Shown here piece after piece: positions 1 through 7,454 of a stretch of 64,000 bases of DNA. The notes below the pieces were generated by a model. It saw only the letters and a program-made list of their open reading frames with translations, was not told the DNA's origin and made no database searches. Numbering within the stretch: position 1 is the first letter of the stretch; each line of letters begins with the position of its first letter. The DNA is from Roseiarcus sp963823165 (GTDB lineage: Bacteria; Pseudomonadota; Alphaproteobacteria; Rhizobiales; Beijerinckiaceae), in contig CAWGKV010000037.1 in NCBI GenBank assembly GCA_963823165.1, positions 62,001 to 126,000 on the forward strand, read 5' to 3'. The translations under genes were made by a program, and so were the position numbers.

Positions 1-34
1 CTCGCCGCTCTCAAAACGAAATCCGATTTGAAGG

Positions 35-62
35 AAGGCCGTCCGGTGGGCGGCCTTCTTTC
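35..62 (+). terminator. Rho-independent terminator of an upstream gene
   Basis: A 7-bp stem (AAGGCCG/CGGCCTT) with a 9-base loop is followed by TTCTTT. A TGA at 29-31 just before it may be the stop codon of a gene lying left of the window, but too little of that gene is present to identify it. Confidence 0.6.
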
Positions 63-229
63 TGTCGAGTTTACTCATGACGGGTGACTTCCGCTCTTGT
101 GTGCGATCCTTCCGTACCGCCCCGAGGAGGGAATGCGTGAGCGCCAAACCGTCGGTGGATAATCTGCACTTGCGGTCGCTTGAAACGCCGCCGGGGCGAG
201 GACGAGTCTTGCGGGCGTCGCTGTTCAAC

Positions 230-970
230 TCAGCACGTCAGACGTGGCGAAGCCGTCGGCAGAGCAGGGCAATTCGACCCCGCTGAGAGCCTTGCCGCCG
301 CCGCTTCCGCCGCGGCCCGCCGGGCCGGGAGCTGCGCCGCCAGTCTCGCCTGGACCTGCGCTAGGACTTCGGGCGGGGCGGTCTCGGGCCGGCCGGCGTC
401 GAACGGCGGGTCCGGCGCGTATTCGACCGCGAGCTGCAGGGCTTGCGCCAGCGTCTGGCCGCCGATCTCGGCCGCCACCACGAGCGCGAAATCGATGCCG
501 GCGGTGACGCCGCCGCCGGTGATCACGTTGCCGTCGCGCGCCACGCGGGAATTGTCGGGGATCGCGCCGAACATCGGCAGGAAATCGCGCCACGCCCAGT
601 GACAGGCGGCCCGCTTGCCCTTGAGGAGGCCCGCCGCTCCAAGCACGATCGAGCCGGTGCAGACGGAGGTCAGATAGCGGGCGCCTTCGGCGAGACGGCG
701 AAATTCGCGCATGAAGGCCTCGTCGCCGATGACGTCGGTCGCCGCCATCCCGCCAGGGACGAACAGCAGGTCGCAACGCTCGATGCCAGCCATCCGCCGT
801 GTCCCCGCAAAGAGGAGTCGGCCGTCGGATTCGATTGTCCCGCCGGCTTCTGAAGCGACGATGACCGACGCGCCGGGGATGCGGGAAAAGATCGTGTGCG
901 GCCCCGTGAAGTCGAGCTGGGTCATGCCGGGGTAGATCGTTTCGACGATGAGGAAGTCCTTTGTGGGCAT
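230..970 (-). CDS. DJ-1/PfpI family protein, isonitrile-hydratase-like
   Basis: A 246-residue protein of the DJ-1/PfpI (class I glutamine amidotransferase-like) superfamily. The nucleophile elbow SVCTGS puts the reactive Cys at about residue 104. Asp20 and Thr105 match the Asp and Cys-Thr residues that mark the isonitrile hydratase (InhA) branch, which hydrates isonitriles to N-substituted formamides. The ATG at 970 is preceded by GAAGGAG and begins at the family's usual N-terminus (MPTKDF). The last 50 or so residues are Ala/Arg-rich and lie beyond the conserved domain. It is divergent from the GlxA-like regulator at 1065, which carries a related N-terminal domain, so that regulator may control it. 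The true substrate is unknown. Confidence 0.85.
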   Translation of the reverse strand: MPTKDFLIVETIYPGMTQLDFTGPHTIFSRIPGASVIVASEAGGTIESDGRLLFAGTRRMAGIERCDLLFVPGGMAATDVIGDEAFMREFRRLAEGARYLTSVCTGSIVLGAAGLLKGKRAACHWAWRDFLPMFGAIPDNSRVARDGNVITGGGVTAGIDFALVVAAEIGGQTLAQALQLAVEYAPDPPFDAGRPETAPPEVLAQVQARLAAQLPARRAAAEAAAARLSAGSNCPALPTASPRLTC

Positions 971-1064
971 CGCGGCGCTCCTTCGATTTGACGCGGGAAT
1001 GATCGCCCGATACGGTCCTGGCGGAAATGACAATGTTCCCTCGAATCCCGCCAGAGGAGGTCCG

Positions 1065-2078
1065 GTGACCCGCGAGGTCGGCTTTCTCATCTTCGACAAC
1101 TTCCAGCTTCTCGACGCCGCTGGCCCGATCTCCGCTTTCGAGATCGCGGACCGCCACGCGCCCGGCGCGTATCGTCTCCATGTGCTGGCGACCCGGGGGG
1201 GCGGCGTGCCCAGCTCCGCGGGCGCGGCGATGCAGGCCGAGGCGCTTGCTTCCGCGCCGCCGCTCGACACCCTCGTCGTCGCGGGCGGCTTTGGGACCTA
1301 CGAGGCGATCCGCGACCCAGCCATTCTAGGCTTTGTCCGCGACGCCGCCCGCGTTTGCCGACGTGTCGCGAGCGTTTGCTCGGGCGCGTTCATCCTCGCC
1401 GAGGCCGGCCTCCTCGACGGCCGGCGCGCGACGACCCATTGGAGCCGCAGCCAACTGTTCGCCAGGCGCTATCCCAAGGTGCGTCTGGAACCTGACCGCA
1501 TTTTCGTCCGCGACGGCGCGGTGTGGAGTTCGGCCGGCATAACGGCTGGAATCGATCTTGCGTTGGCGCTGATCGCCGACGATCTCGGCGAGACCATCGC
1601 GCGACAGACCGCCCAGCAGCTGGTCGTCTATCGCCGGCGGCCGGGCGGCCAGTCGCAATTTTCCGCCCTACTCGAGATGGAGCGGCCCAACGGGCGGTTC
1701 GCGCCTCTGCTCGGCTGGGCGCGCGAACGGCTCGGTGAGCCGCTGACGGTCGAGCGCCTCGCCGAGCGGGCGGGGATGAGCCCGCGCAATTTCGCCCGGC
1801 GTTTCGCCGAAGAGACCGGCGTCACGCCGGCCCGCGCCATGGAGCGGCTGCGGGTCGAAGCGGCGCGCGATCGCGTCGAAGGCGGGGCCTTGCCGATCGA
1901 CGCCATCGCCGCCTCGACCGGCTTCGGCGATCCCGAACGCATGCGCCGCGCCTTCCTGCGCGCCTTCGGCCAGCCGCCGCAGGCGCTCCGCCGCGTTGCG
2001 CGCATCGAGCAGGATCACAGCTTCGCCGCACACATGCAGGCGCCGGCGACAGTCCCCTCGACAGCGGCGGGGGAATAG
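1065..2078 (+). CDS. GlxA family transcriptional regulator (DJ-1/PfpI plus AraC HTH)
   Basis: A 337-residue cytoplasmic regulator. Residues 1-165 are a DJ-1/PfpI-type domain with the elbow SVCSGAF (Cys105). Residues about 215-315 are an AraC-type double helix-turn-helix containing the AGMSPRNFARRF recognition helix region and the AraC-like STGFGDPERMRRAF segment. The GTG start at 1065 is chosen because AGAGGAGG sits 4 bases upstream and the domain starts at once (TREVGFLIF). It is divergent from an enzyme-type DJ-1 gene with a 94-bp gap, a common arrangement in which the regulator controls the neighbouring hydrolase. The ligand of the N-terminal domain cannot be read from sequence. Confidence 0.88.
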   Translation: MTREVGFLIFDNFQLLDAAGPISAFEIADRHAPGAYRLHVLATRGGGVPSSAGAAMQAEALASAPPLDTLVVAGGFGTYEAIRDPAILGFVRDAARVCRRVASVCSGAFILAEAGLLDGRRATTHWSRSQLFARRYPKVRLEPDRIFVRDGAVWSSAGITAGIDLALALIADDLGETIARQTAQQLVVYRRRPGGQSQFSALLEMERPNGRFAPLLGWARERLGEPLTVERLAERAGMSPRNFARRFAEETGVTPARAMERLRVEAARDRVEGGALPIDAIAASTGFGDPERMRRAFLRAFGQPPQALRRVARIEQDHSFAAHMQAPATVPSTAAGE

Positions 2079-2101
2079 CGCATTTTGGAGCGCCCAAGAC
2101 G

Positions 2102-2437
2102 GTGGAGGCTTGGTTGAGCGGGGAGCCCGAAAGTCTCGTTCTCGAACTCTTGCGAAAAATTCGCGCCGACGTTGCGCGCGTGGACGAGAAGATCGACTGC
2201 AAGGTCAACTCCATAAAGGCGGAGCTTCGATCGGAAATCCAGTCGCTGCGCGCCGATGTGGCTGCGGATTTCATCATGGTGCGCAAGGAAATGGGCGAGC
2301 AGATCGCCGGGCTGCGCCGGGCGGTGGTCGAATATCACTCGGCCGTCCTCGGCCACGGGATGCTCATCAGCGAGCTCGAGGCGCGGGTGCGGCGTATCGA
2401 ACGCCATCTCGACCTTCCGACATTGGATGCCGTGTGA
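2102..2437 (+). CDS. Small coiled-coil protein, function unknown
   Basis: A 111-residue, charged, mostly helical protein. Heptad-like spacing of hydrophobic residues runs from about residue 15 to 105 (LLRKIRADVARVDEKID, then EIQSLRADVAADF and ELEARVRRIERHL), so it is probably a coiled-coil oligomer. No signal peptide or membrane segment is visible. The GTG at 2102 starts 23 bases after the regulator stop, so it may be co-transcribed. TTG at 2113 is out of frame; no better in-frame start was seen. I do not recognise a named family. Confidence 0.6.
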   Translation: MEAWLSGEPESLVLELLRKIRADVARVDEKIDCKVNSIKAELRSEIQSLRADVAADFIMVRKEMGEQIAGLRRAVVEYHSAVLGHGMLISELEARVRRIERHLDLPTLDAV

Positions 2438-2452
2438 TCGCCGCGGCGCGCT

Positions 2453-2625
2453 TCCCTCGCCCGCTGAGCGGGAGAGGACAGGCCGCGAAGCGGCCAGGTG
2501 AGGGCCCGCCACGCTGAAACTTGAGGCGGCCGGGCCGGCCGCCTCGAGCACCCTCATCCGGCGCTTCGCGCCACCCCCGGGTCTTCGCCCGGGGGCAGGC
2601 CCTTCTCCCGCGAGCGGGAGAAGGG
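2453..2625. repeat. Two extragenic palindromic elements
   Basis: The gap between the coiled-coil gene and metC is filled by REP-like modules. One is at 2453-2506 (CCCTCGCCCGCTGAGCGGGA with a GCGAAGCGGCC arm). The second is at 2551-2625 (CCCTCATCCGGCGCTTCGCG and a distal CCTTCTCCCGCGAGCGGGAG arm). The same family recurs at 35334-35380 and 35433-35482. Confidence 0.75.
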
Positions 2626-2632
2626 TCGCCCT

Positions 2633-3808
2633 TTACATCCGCGCGAAGCCGCGGTCGAGGTCGGACTTCAGGTCCTCGATGTCTTCCAAGCCGACGCTGA
2701 AACGGATCGCCGGCCCCCCGGGCGCCCAGCGTGTCGCGGTGCGGATGCTTGTGCAGTCGAACGGGATGGCGAGGCTTTCGTAGCCGCCCCACGAATAGCC
2801 GAGGCCAAAAAGTTCGAGCCCGTCCAGCAACGCCGCGACCGCCGCCTCCGATACCGGCTTCAGGATGATGCTGAAGAGGCCCGACGAGCCGGTGAAGTCG
2901 CGCTCCCAGATCGCGTGGCCGGGATGATCGGGCAGGGCAGGGTGGATGACCCGCAGGACTTCAGGCCGCGCGTCGAGCCAGCGCGCCAGCGCGAGCGCCT
3001 GCCGCTCGGCCTCGCGCAGCCTCAGCTCCATGGTGCGCAATCCGCGCAGCGCCAGAAAGGCGTCCTCCGGGCCGGCGGGGATCGCCATGAGGCCGGCCGT
3101 CTGCTGGAGCTTCTTGAACCAGGCGTCGTTGGCGGAGACGAGGCCGAGCAGGAGGTCGGAGTGGCCCGAGAGGTATTTCGTGCCGGCCTCGATCGCCATG
3201 TCGACCCCGTGCGCGTGGGGAGAAAAGAAGAGCGGCGTCGCCCAGGTGTTGTCCATCAGCACGCAGGCGCCATGCGCATGCGCGACCGCGGCGATCGCGG
3301 GCACGTCCTGGATCTCGAGGCTCTGCGAGCCCGGCAACTCGGTCAGCACCGCCTTGGTGTTCGGCCGCATCAGCGCCTCGATGCCGGCGCCGATGCAGGG
3401 ATCGTAGTAGGTCGTCTCGATCCCCATCCGCTTCAGCGTCGCATTGGCGAAAGCGCGGGTGGGGCCGTAGGCGGAGTCGGTCACGAGAAGATGGTCGCCC
3501 GCGCCGAGCGCCGTCATCAGCGCTGTGACGATCGCCGCGAGGCCGGAGGGGACGAGCACGGTTCCGGCGGCGCCGGAAATGTCGGTCCAGGCCGCGCTGA
3601 GGGCCTCGGTGGTCGGCGTGCCGTGCGTGCCGTAGGTATAGCGCTGGTCCCGGCGCTTCAGGGTCGCAACGTCGGGATAGAGGACGGTCGAGCCGCGGAA
3701 CGGCGGCAGATTGACGAAGCCCTGCGATTCGCCGCTGTCGCGCCCGAGATGCACCAGGCGCGAGCGGCTCTTCAGGGAGGCGCGGGTTTCGTCGGTGAGC
3801 TTCGCCAT
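2633..3808 (-). CDS. metC: Cystathionine beta-lyase
   Basis: A 391-residue fold-type I PLP enzyme of the Cys/Met metabolism family. It cleaves cystathionine to homocysteine, pyruvate and ammonia in methionine synthesis. The Schiff-base lysine is Lys211 in EAGTKYLSGHSD, and the PLP-binding Asp is Asp186 in LMDNTWATPL. The YGTHGTPTTEAL segment near residue 60 is the family's substrate/phosphate loop. Length and N-terminus (MAKLTDETR) match MetC proteins of this order. The gene stands alone, with palindromic repeats downstream and the higBA locus upstream reading the same way. A cystathionine gamma-synthase or other beta-eliminating lyase is less likely given the overall MetC-type pattern. Confidence 0.9.
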   Translation of the reverse strand: MAKLTDETRASLKSRSRLVHLGRDSGESQGFVNLPPFRGSTVLYPDVATLKRRDQRYTYGTHGTPTTEALSAAWTDISGAAGTVLVPSGLAAIVTALMTALGAGDHLLVTDSAYGPTRAFANATLKRMGIETTYYDPCIGAGIEALMRPNTKAVLTELPGSQSLEIQDVPAIAAVAHAHGACVLMDNTWATPLFFSPHAHGVDMAIEAGTKYLSGHSDLLLGLVSANDAWFKKLQQTAGLMAIPAGPEDAFLALRGLRTMELRLREAERQALALARWLDARPEVLRVIHPALPDHPGHAIWERDFTGSSGLFSIILKPVSEAAVAALLDGLELFGLGYSWGGYESLAIPFDCTSIRTATRWAPGGPAIRFSVGLEDIEDLKSDLDRGFARM

Positions 3809-3830
3809 GGGGGCGTAAACCGCTAAGGCG

Positions 3831-4214
3831 TCAGGCGGCGCGTTCGATCTTGTACGGGCGGATAAGAAAGTCCGCCGGAATGTTCCACGCCTTGCTGATC
3901 TTGTGAATCATTTCGACCGTAAGCGCCCGCCGGCGCGACAAGATTTCCGACCCGCGCGAGAGAGAGCCCAGGAGCTCGGCAAGTTCCGCCTGGGTGTGCC
4001 CAAACTCATCGATCGCATGGCTGAGGACGTCGATCGGATCGAAGTTCTCATCGAGATCGACGGGCCACCGCTTTTCCTCATACGCATCGACGAGAGCGAG
4101 GAGAACATCGAGCCTGTCGCCATCCTCAGTTCCCTGTGGGGTGCCCGAGCAGGCCTCGACCTCCGTGAGCGCAGCTCTATGGTCATCGTCGTTACGGATC
4201 GGCAGGATTTCCAT
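3831..4214 (-). CDS. higA: HigA-type antitoxin
   Basis: A 127-residue antitoxin with an N-terminal acidic region (toxin-neutralising part, residues 1-70) and a C-terminal XRE-type helix-turn-helix (about residues 75-125: FGHTQAELAELLGSLSRGSE, then the second helix pair around RRALTVEMIHKIS). It should bind HigB and repress the operon. The ATG at 4214 is preceded by AAGAGGT. The frame stays open upstream of this ATG through the end of higB, with no stop codon in between, so a fused HigB-HigA product would arise if the higB frameshift were reversed. Confidence 0.82.
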   Translation of the reverse strand: MEILPIRNDDDHRAALTEVEACSGTPQGTEDGDRLDVLLALVDAYEEKRWPVDLDENFDPIDVLSHAIDEFGHTQAELAELLGSLSRGSEILSRRRALTVEMIHKISKAWNIPADFLIRPYKIERAA

Positions 4215-4243
4215 CGGACAACCTCTTTGGAACAGTGATACTG

Positions 4244-4528
4244 TCAATGCGTCGACGCGATCATACTCAGCATGTGCGCCAAGGAATTTAACGAGGCCGC
4301 CTGTCGACAGAAATCGAAAGCGACTGCCAAACGATAACTTCCGCCTTCGACTTCGAACCTTACTCGATCGCGGTTGATCGCCTTGCGCTTTGGAACCGTT
4401 CTTTGGACTTCATCCGTCGATGTCCAGCAGGCGGCTTTGACTCTTTTGCGCCAGCGTTCCAACGCAACCTTTGTCTCCGGGTGAGCGCTCCAAAAGCCGA
4501 CGAGCGTGCTTCGGGCGATGACCCTCAT
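4244..4528 (-). pseudogene. higB: HigB-type mRNA interferase, C-terminus frameshifted
   Basis: A 94-codon frame whose first 77 or so residues are a good HigB toxin of the PF09907 type (MRVIARSTLVGFWSAHPE, then a central RFEVEGGSYRLAVAFDF core). The usual end, resembling KFLGAHAEYDRVDAL, is present in the DNA but in the -1 frame. One base appears to be missing in GCCTCGTT near 4283, where GCC TTC GTT would restore a typical Phe-Val. As written, translation continues in the wrong frame (SLNSLAHMLSMIASTH) and stops at 4244. In the corrected frame there is no stop before higA. The toxin is therefore probably inactive, or the base is a sequencing error. Confidence 0.75.
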
Positions 4529-4935
4529 GAGCCAGACGTAGCACGCTCGAAATACGGGAACAATTAGCCAAGCTTTGACCGAGCAGGAACTCGAGCAGCT
4601 CCGCATTGCGCTCCGGCGATCGCCGCAAGTTGCCTGCGCGCAATTGCGGGACCTCGTCTCGACGCGCCCCTTACGGGCGCCCAGATCCCGCCTGCCCATG
4701 AACGCAGCCGGCCAATATGGAGCGCGACACCCGCCGCCTCGCAGGAGAACTTTTCGAGTGCAGCGCGCTTGAGGCCCAATTCCTGAAGGGCTTCGCCAGA
4801 CGCGGCCGGCCGCGATGCTTGCCCCAGTATGAAGGGGAAGGTGAGCGTCCAACCGCATGCTTGGTTGTAAGGCGACTTTTCCTTACATTGATCTCGGGGT
4901 CCGCGCAGGCGCGAGGGCCCCCTGACGAGCGCCCG
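4529..4935. other. About 400 bp without a recognisable gene
   Basis: Several overlapping short frames exist on both strands, but none has a family signature, a ribosome site and plausible composition together. The stretch separates two toxin-antitoxin loci and may be decayed DNA. The only structured site is the inverted repeat at 4867-4886. Confidence 0.5.
4867..4886. promoter_or_regulatory. Inverted repeat upstream of the AbrB remnant, possible operator
   Basis: GTAAGG (4867-4872) and CCTTAC (4881-4886) form a perfect 6-bp inverted repeat with an 8-base spacer, 50 bp before the AbrB-type start codon. AbrB-family antitoxins autoregulate through such sites, so it may be the old operator of the broken module. 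Confidence 0.3.
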
Positions 4936-5144
4936 ATGAAAGCCACGCTGAAAATCACCTCCAAGGGTCAGGTGACCCTGAAACCGGCCTCGCCATGCTC
5001 GAGATGGGAGGCGACTTCGCCGACGGGGTCATCGCTTTCGAGGGCCGGCGCGCCGGAGGCTCCGTTTTCGTGAGCTTCGACAGAGACGCCGTCGCGCTGG
5101 TCGAGGCGGCCGGCTTTGAAGCAAAACTGCTCGGCAAGGGCTAG
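4936..5144 (+). pseudogene. Chimeric remnant of an AbrB antitoxin / PIN toxin module
   Basis: ATG at 4936 begins an AbrB/MazE swapped-hairpin antitoxin N-terminus (MKATLKITSKGQVTLK). It then loses homology after about 16 codons and runs to a stop at 5071-5073. From 4983 to the TAG at 5142-5144, another frame encodes the C-terminal end of a PIN-domain (VapC-type) toxin: the GGDFADGVIAFEGRR segment followed by VFVSFDRDAVALVEAAGF, including the conserved D in FADG and the FDR motif. One deletion from inside the antitoxin to inside the toxin explains both pieces. Nothing functional is expected. Confidence 0.7.
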
Positions 5145-5158
5145 GAGCTTCGAAACCC

Positions 5159-6235
5159 ATGCGGCGTTATCGGATCGCGGTCATTCCGGGCGACGGAATC
5201 GGCAAGGAGGTCATTCCTGCCGGCCTCGAGGTCCTGCAGGCGCTGGCGGAGCGCGAGGGCCGCTTCGAATGGGCCTTCGAGCGCTTCGACTGGGGATCGG
5301 ACCATTACCGGGCAACCGGCCTGATGATGCCGCCCGACGGCCTCGACCAAATCACGGGCTGCGACGCGATCTATTTCGGCGCGGTGGGCTCGCCTGACGT
5401 GCCCGACCATGTCAGCCTGTGGGGCCTGCGGCTCGCGATCTGCCAGCCGTTCGACCAATACGCCAACGTCCGGCCGGCCCGCGTGCTGCCCGGGATCGTG
5501 AGCCCTTTGCGCCAGGTCAGCGGCCCGGAGCTCGACTGGGTGATCGTGCGGGAAAACTCCGAGGGAGAATACGCCGGCGTCGGCGGCCGCGTTCATCGCG
5601 GCCTGCCCTCGGAAGTCGCGACCGACGTCTCGATCATGACGCGCGCCGGCGTCGAACGGATTTTTCGCTTCGCCTTCGCACTGGCGCGCTCACGGCCGCG
5701 CAAATTGCTCACCATCGTCACCAAGTCGAACGCGCAGCGCCACGCCATGGTGATGTGGGACGAGATCGGCGCGGAGGTCGCGCGCGAATTCGCCGACGTC
5801 ACCTCAGACAGGATGCTGGTCGACGCCATGACGATGCGCATGACGCTCAGGCCCGCGAGCCTCGATACGATCGTCGCATCGAACCTGCACGCCGACATTC
5901 TGTCCGATCTCGCGGCGGCGCTGGCCGGCTCGCTCGGAATCGCGCCGACCGCCAACCTCAATCCGGAGCGAAATTTCCCTTCGATGTTCGAGCCGATCCA
6001 CGGCTCGGCGTTCGACATCGCCGGAAAGGGGATCGCCAATCCGATCGGCTCGTTCTGGACGGCTGAGATGATGCTCGAACATCTCGGCGAACAGGCCGCG
6101 GCTGACCGCCTGATGCGGGCGATCGAGCGGGTGACGGCGGACCCTTCCCTGCACACGCCCGACCTCGGCGGCGCGGCGACGACAAGCGCCGTGACCGACG
6201 CGGTCGTCGCTGCGATCCGAGGCGAGAACGCGTAG
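5159..6235 (+). CDS. Tartrate dehydrogenase / D-malate dehydrogenase family
   Basis: A 358-residue member of the isocitrate/isopropylmalate dehydrogenase superfamily, in the TtuC/DmlA (tartrate dehydrogenase/decarboxylase, D-malate dehydrogenase) branch. It oxidises and decarboxylates a 2-hydroxydicarboxylate with NAD and a divalent metal. The start MRRYRIAVIPGDGIGKEV contains the family's GDGIG turn. VRENSEGEY is the substrate loop, and the metal/cofactor region LHADILSDLAAALAGSLG and EPIHGSAFDIAGKG are intact. AGGAG lies 11 bases before the ATG. It is too divergent from LeuB context (no leuCD nearby) to be called isopropylmalate dehydrogenase. Its last 51 codons are repeated about 1.2 kb downstream. 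Confidence 0.88.
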   Translation: MRRYRIAVIPGDGIGKEVIPAGLEVLQALAEREGRFEWAFERFDWGSDHYRATGLMMPPDGLDQITGCDAIYFGAVGSPDVPDHVSLWGLRLAICQPFDQYANVRPARVLPGIVSPLRQVSGPELDWVIVRENSEGEYAGVGGRVHRGLPSEVATDVSIMTRAGVERIFRFAFALARSRPRKLLTIVTKSNAQRHAMVMWDEIGAEVAREFADVTSDRMLVDAMTMRMTLRPASLDTIVASNLHADILSDLAAALAGSLGIAPTANLNPERNFPSMFEPIHGSAFDIAGKGIANPIGSFWTAEMMLEHLGEQAAADRLMRAIERVTADPSLHTPDLGGAATTSAVTDAVVAAIRGENA

Positions 6236-6248
6236 GTCCAGACCCAAT

Positions 6249-6274
6249 TAGAGCGGTATCCGAACGGACTGAAT
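6249..6274. repeat. Left copy of a 26-bp direct repeat flanking the AT-rich insert
   Basis: TAGAGCGGTATCCGAACG followed by GACTGAAT. The copy at 7069-7094 differs at one base. The shared core belongs to a TAGAGCGG/CCGATC repeat family that also occurs at 7168-7186, 17548-17566 and 18007-18024. Confidence 0.8.
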
Positions 6275-6468
6275 CGGTTGGGGAAATTCCCATTCTCTGG
6301 CCTTGAGCCAATTCCACCGTCATTGCTGGGAAGCGTATGGACGCCCAGCGCGCATCTCATTAGAAGGTATGAAAGGTTTGGAGCGGTCAACTTGTTGGGC
6401 TGTCTTGAACTTTTCGGACGCCGTTGCTATTAATAACTGGGCGTCACCTATCTTGGAGTTCCAACGCC

Positions 6469-7071
6469 ATGCAAAAAAAGCTTGTCGTTATTGATGACTC
6501 CGACTACGTTAATCGCTGGCAAGCATTCAGCTGGTTTAGTAGTAGCGATGTAATTACATTATTAATTGGAAGCATACAAGAGCTTATTGACGAACTAATA
6601 GGATTTGTTAACAAGCGAATGGTGTTTGACAGGGTTGTTTTTCGGACCCACGGCGATACAGGAGTTATGTGGCTTGGCGATGACCAGATTCATTCTTGGG
6701 ACTGGTCACCTCTGGCCGACAAAATCAAATTTTCGTCACTATTTCCTGGTCCAACAAAGATTTATTTTGATGGATGCGATTTGGCGAAGGGAGAAACAGG
6801 AACCAACTTCCTCACTAAAGCAGGACAAACGTTGCTTCGGGGTGGAGGCGGATCGACCTTAGGCTGGACCTCGCTTGGATTTGCGGTTCCCGGAATTATC
6901 CCTTTCATTGGAGGTCATACTGTTCATACTCCCAACTACGAAAATCTGAAAATCCTCTACTTCAAGTCGGGCGGCCTCTTGGTTTCAGTGACAGCGGCCC
7001 CGTCCAATGATGTTGATGTGTGGGGTGATAAAGGCAAGTATCAAAAGCCAAACATCGGCAATAAAATTTAG
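6469..7071 (+). CDS. Caspase-like (DUF4347-type) stand-alone protein
   Basis: A 200-residue protein with no signal peptide or membrane helix. The central part looks like the DUF4347 / clan CD caspase-like fold: strand-His-Gly in FDRVVFRTHGDTGV (His61) and strand-Gly-Cys in KIYFDGCDLAKGETGTNFL (Cys103), the spacing expected for a His-Cys dyad. Start ATG 6469 (MQKKLVVIDD) begins directly with the first strand. The gene is visibly AT-richer than its neighbours, uses codons such as ATT, TTA and AAA that are rare around it, and sits between near-identical 26-bp direct repeats. Its TAG stop is the first three bases of the right repeat. The family assignment is by motif only. It could be a peptidase, a signalling effector, or an inactive relic. 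Confidence 0.55.
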   Translation: MQKKLVVIDDSDYVNRWQAFSWFSSSDVITLLIGSIQELIDELIGFVNKRMVFDRVVFRTHGDTGVMWLGDDQIHSWDWSPLADKIKFSSLFPGPTKIYFDGCDLAKGETGTNFLTKAGQTLLRGGGGSTLGWTSLGFAVPGIIPFIGGHTVHTPNYENLKILYFKSGGLLVSVTAAPSNDVDVWGDKGKYQKPNIGNKI

Positions 7072-7186
7072 AGCGGTATCCGAACGCACTGAATTGGGGG
7101 GCTTCCCGAGGGCCTGGAGGCCTTTGCCGACATCTTGAAACCGTCGCCTGCGAACATGATACAGCTTGATCGGATTCCGCTCTAGC
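7069..7186. repeat. MITE-like element with inverted ends
   Basis: The left end GAGCGGTATCCG (7071-7082) and the right end CGGATTCCGCTC (7171-7182) are inverted repeats matching at 11 of 12 positions, giving an element of about 116 bp. The left end is also the right-hand copy of the 26-bp direct repeat at 6249-6274. Confidence 0.65.
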
Positions 7187-7249
7187 ATGGGAAATCGCAC
7201 TGCCTTTGGGACTGTTCGGTTCGGCGTCAAAGATCGCCACCAGCCAGAG

Positions 7250-7402
7250 CTCGGCGGACGGGCCGCGGCAGACCGCCTGATGCGGGCGATCGAGCGCGTC
7301 ACCCGGAACTCTTCCCTGCACACGCCCGACCTCGGCGGCGCGGCGACCACCCGCGCGGTGACCGACGCCGTCATCACGGCAATCCGCGGGGAGAACCTGT
7401 AG
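7250..7402 (+). pseudogene. Second, diverged copy of the dehydrogenase 3' end
   Basis: 153 bp align without gaps to 6083-6235, the last 51 codons of the tartrate/D-malate dehydrogenase, ending in the same reading frame and stop codon. The protein read is RAAADRLMRAIERV and LHTPDLGGAATTRAVTDAV, with substitutions such as ADP to RNS and VVAA to ITAI. No upstream part of the gene is present. The copies differ at many positions, so this is an old duplication or a fragment of a related gene. It closes the right side of the AT-rich insert. Confidence 0.85.
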
Positions 7403-7454
7403 CGCGGCGCCTCCGAACGAGGGCGGCGGCCTCGACAGGCTCTGGGAGCTGGTA

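Noticed and set aside
5159..6235. 3-isopropylmalate dehydrogenase (leuB)
   Set aside because: Sequence features and lack of leucine genes nearby fit the tartrate/D-malate branch better.
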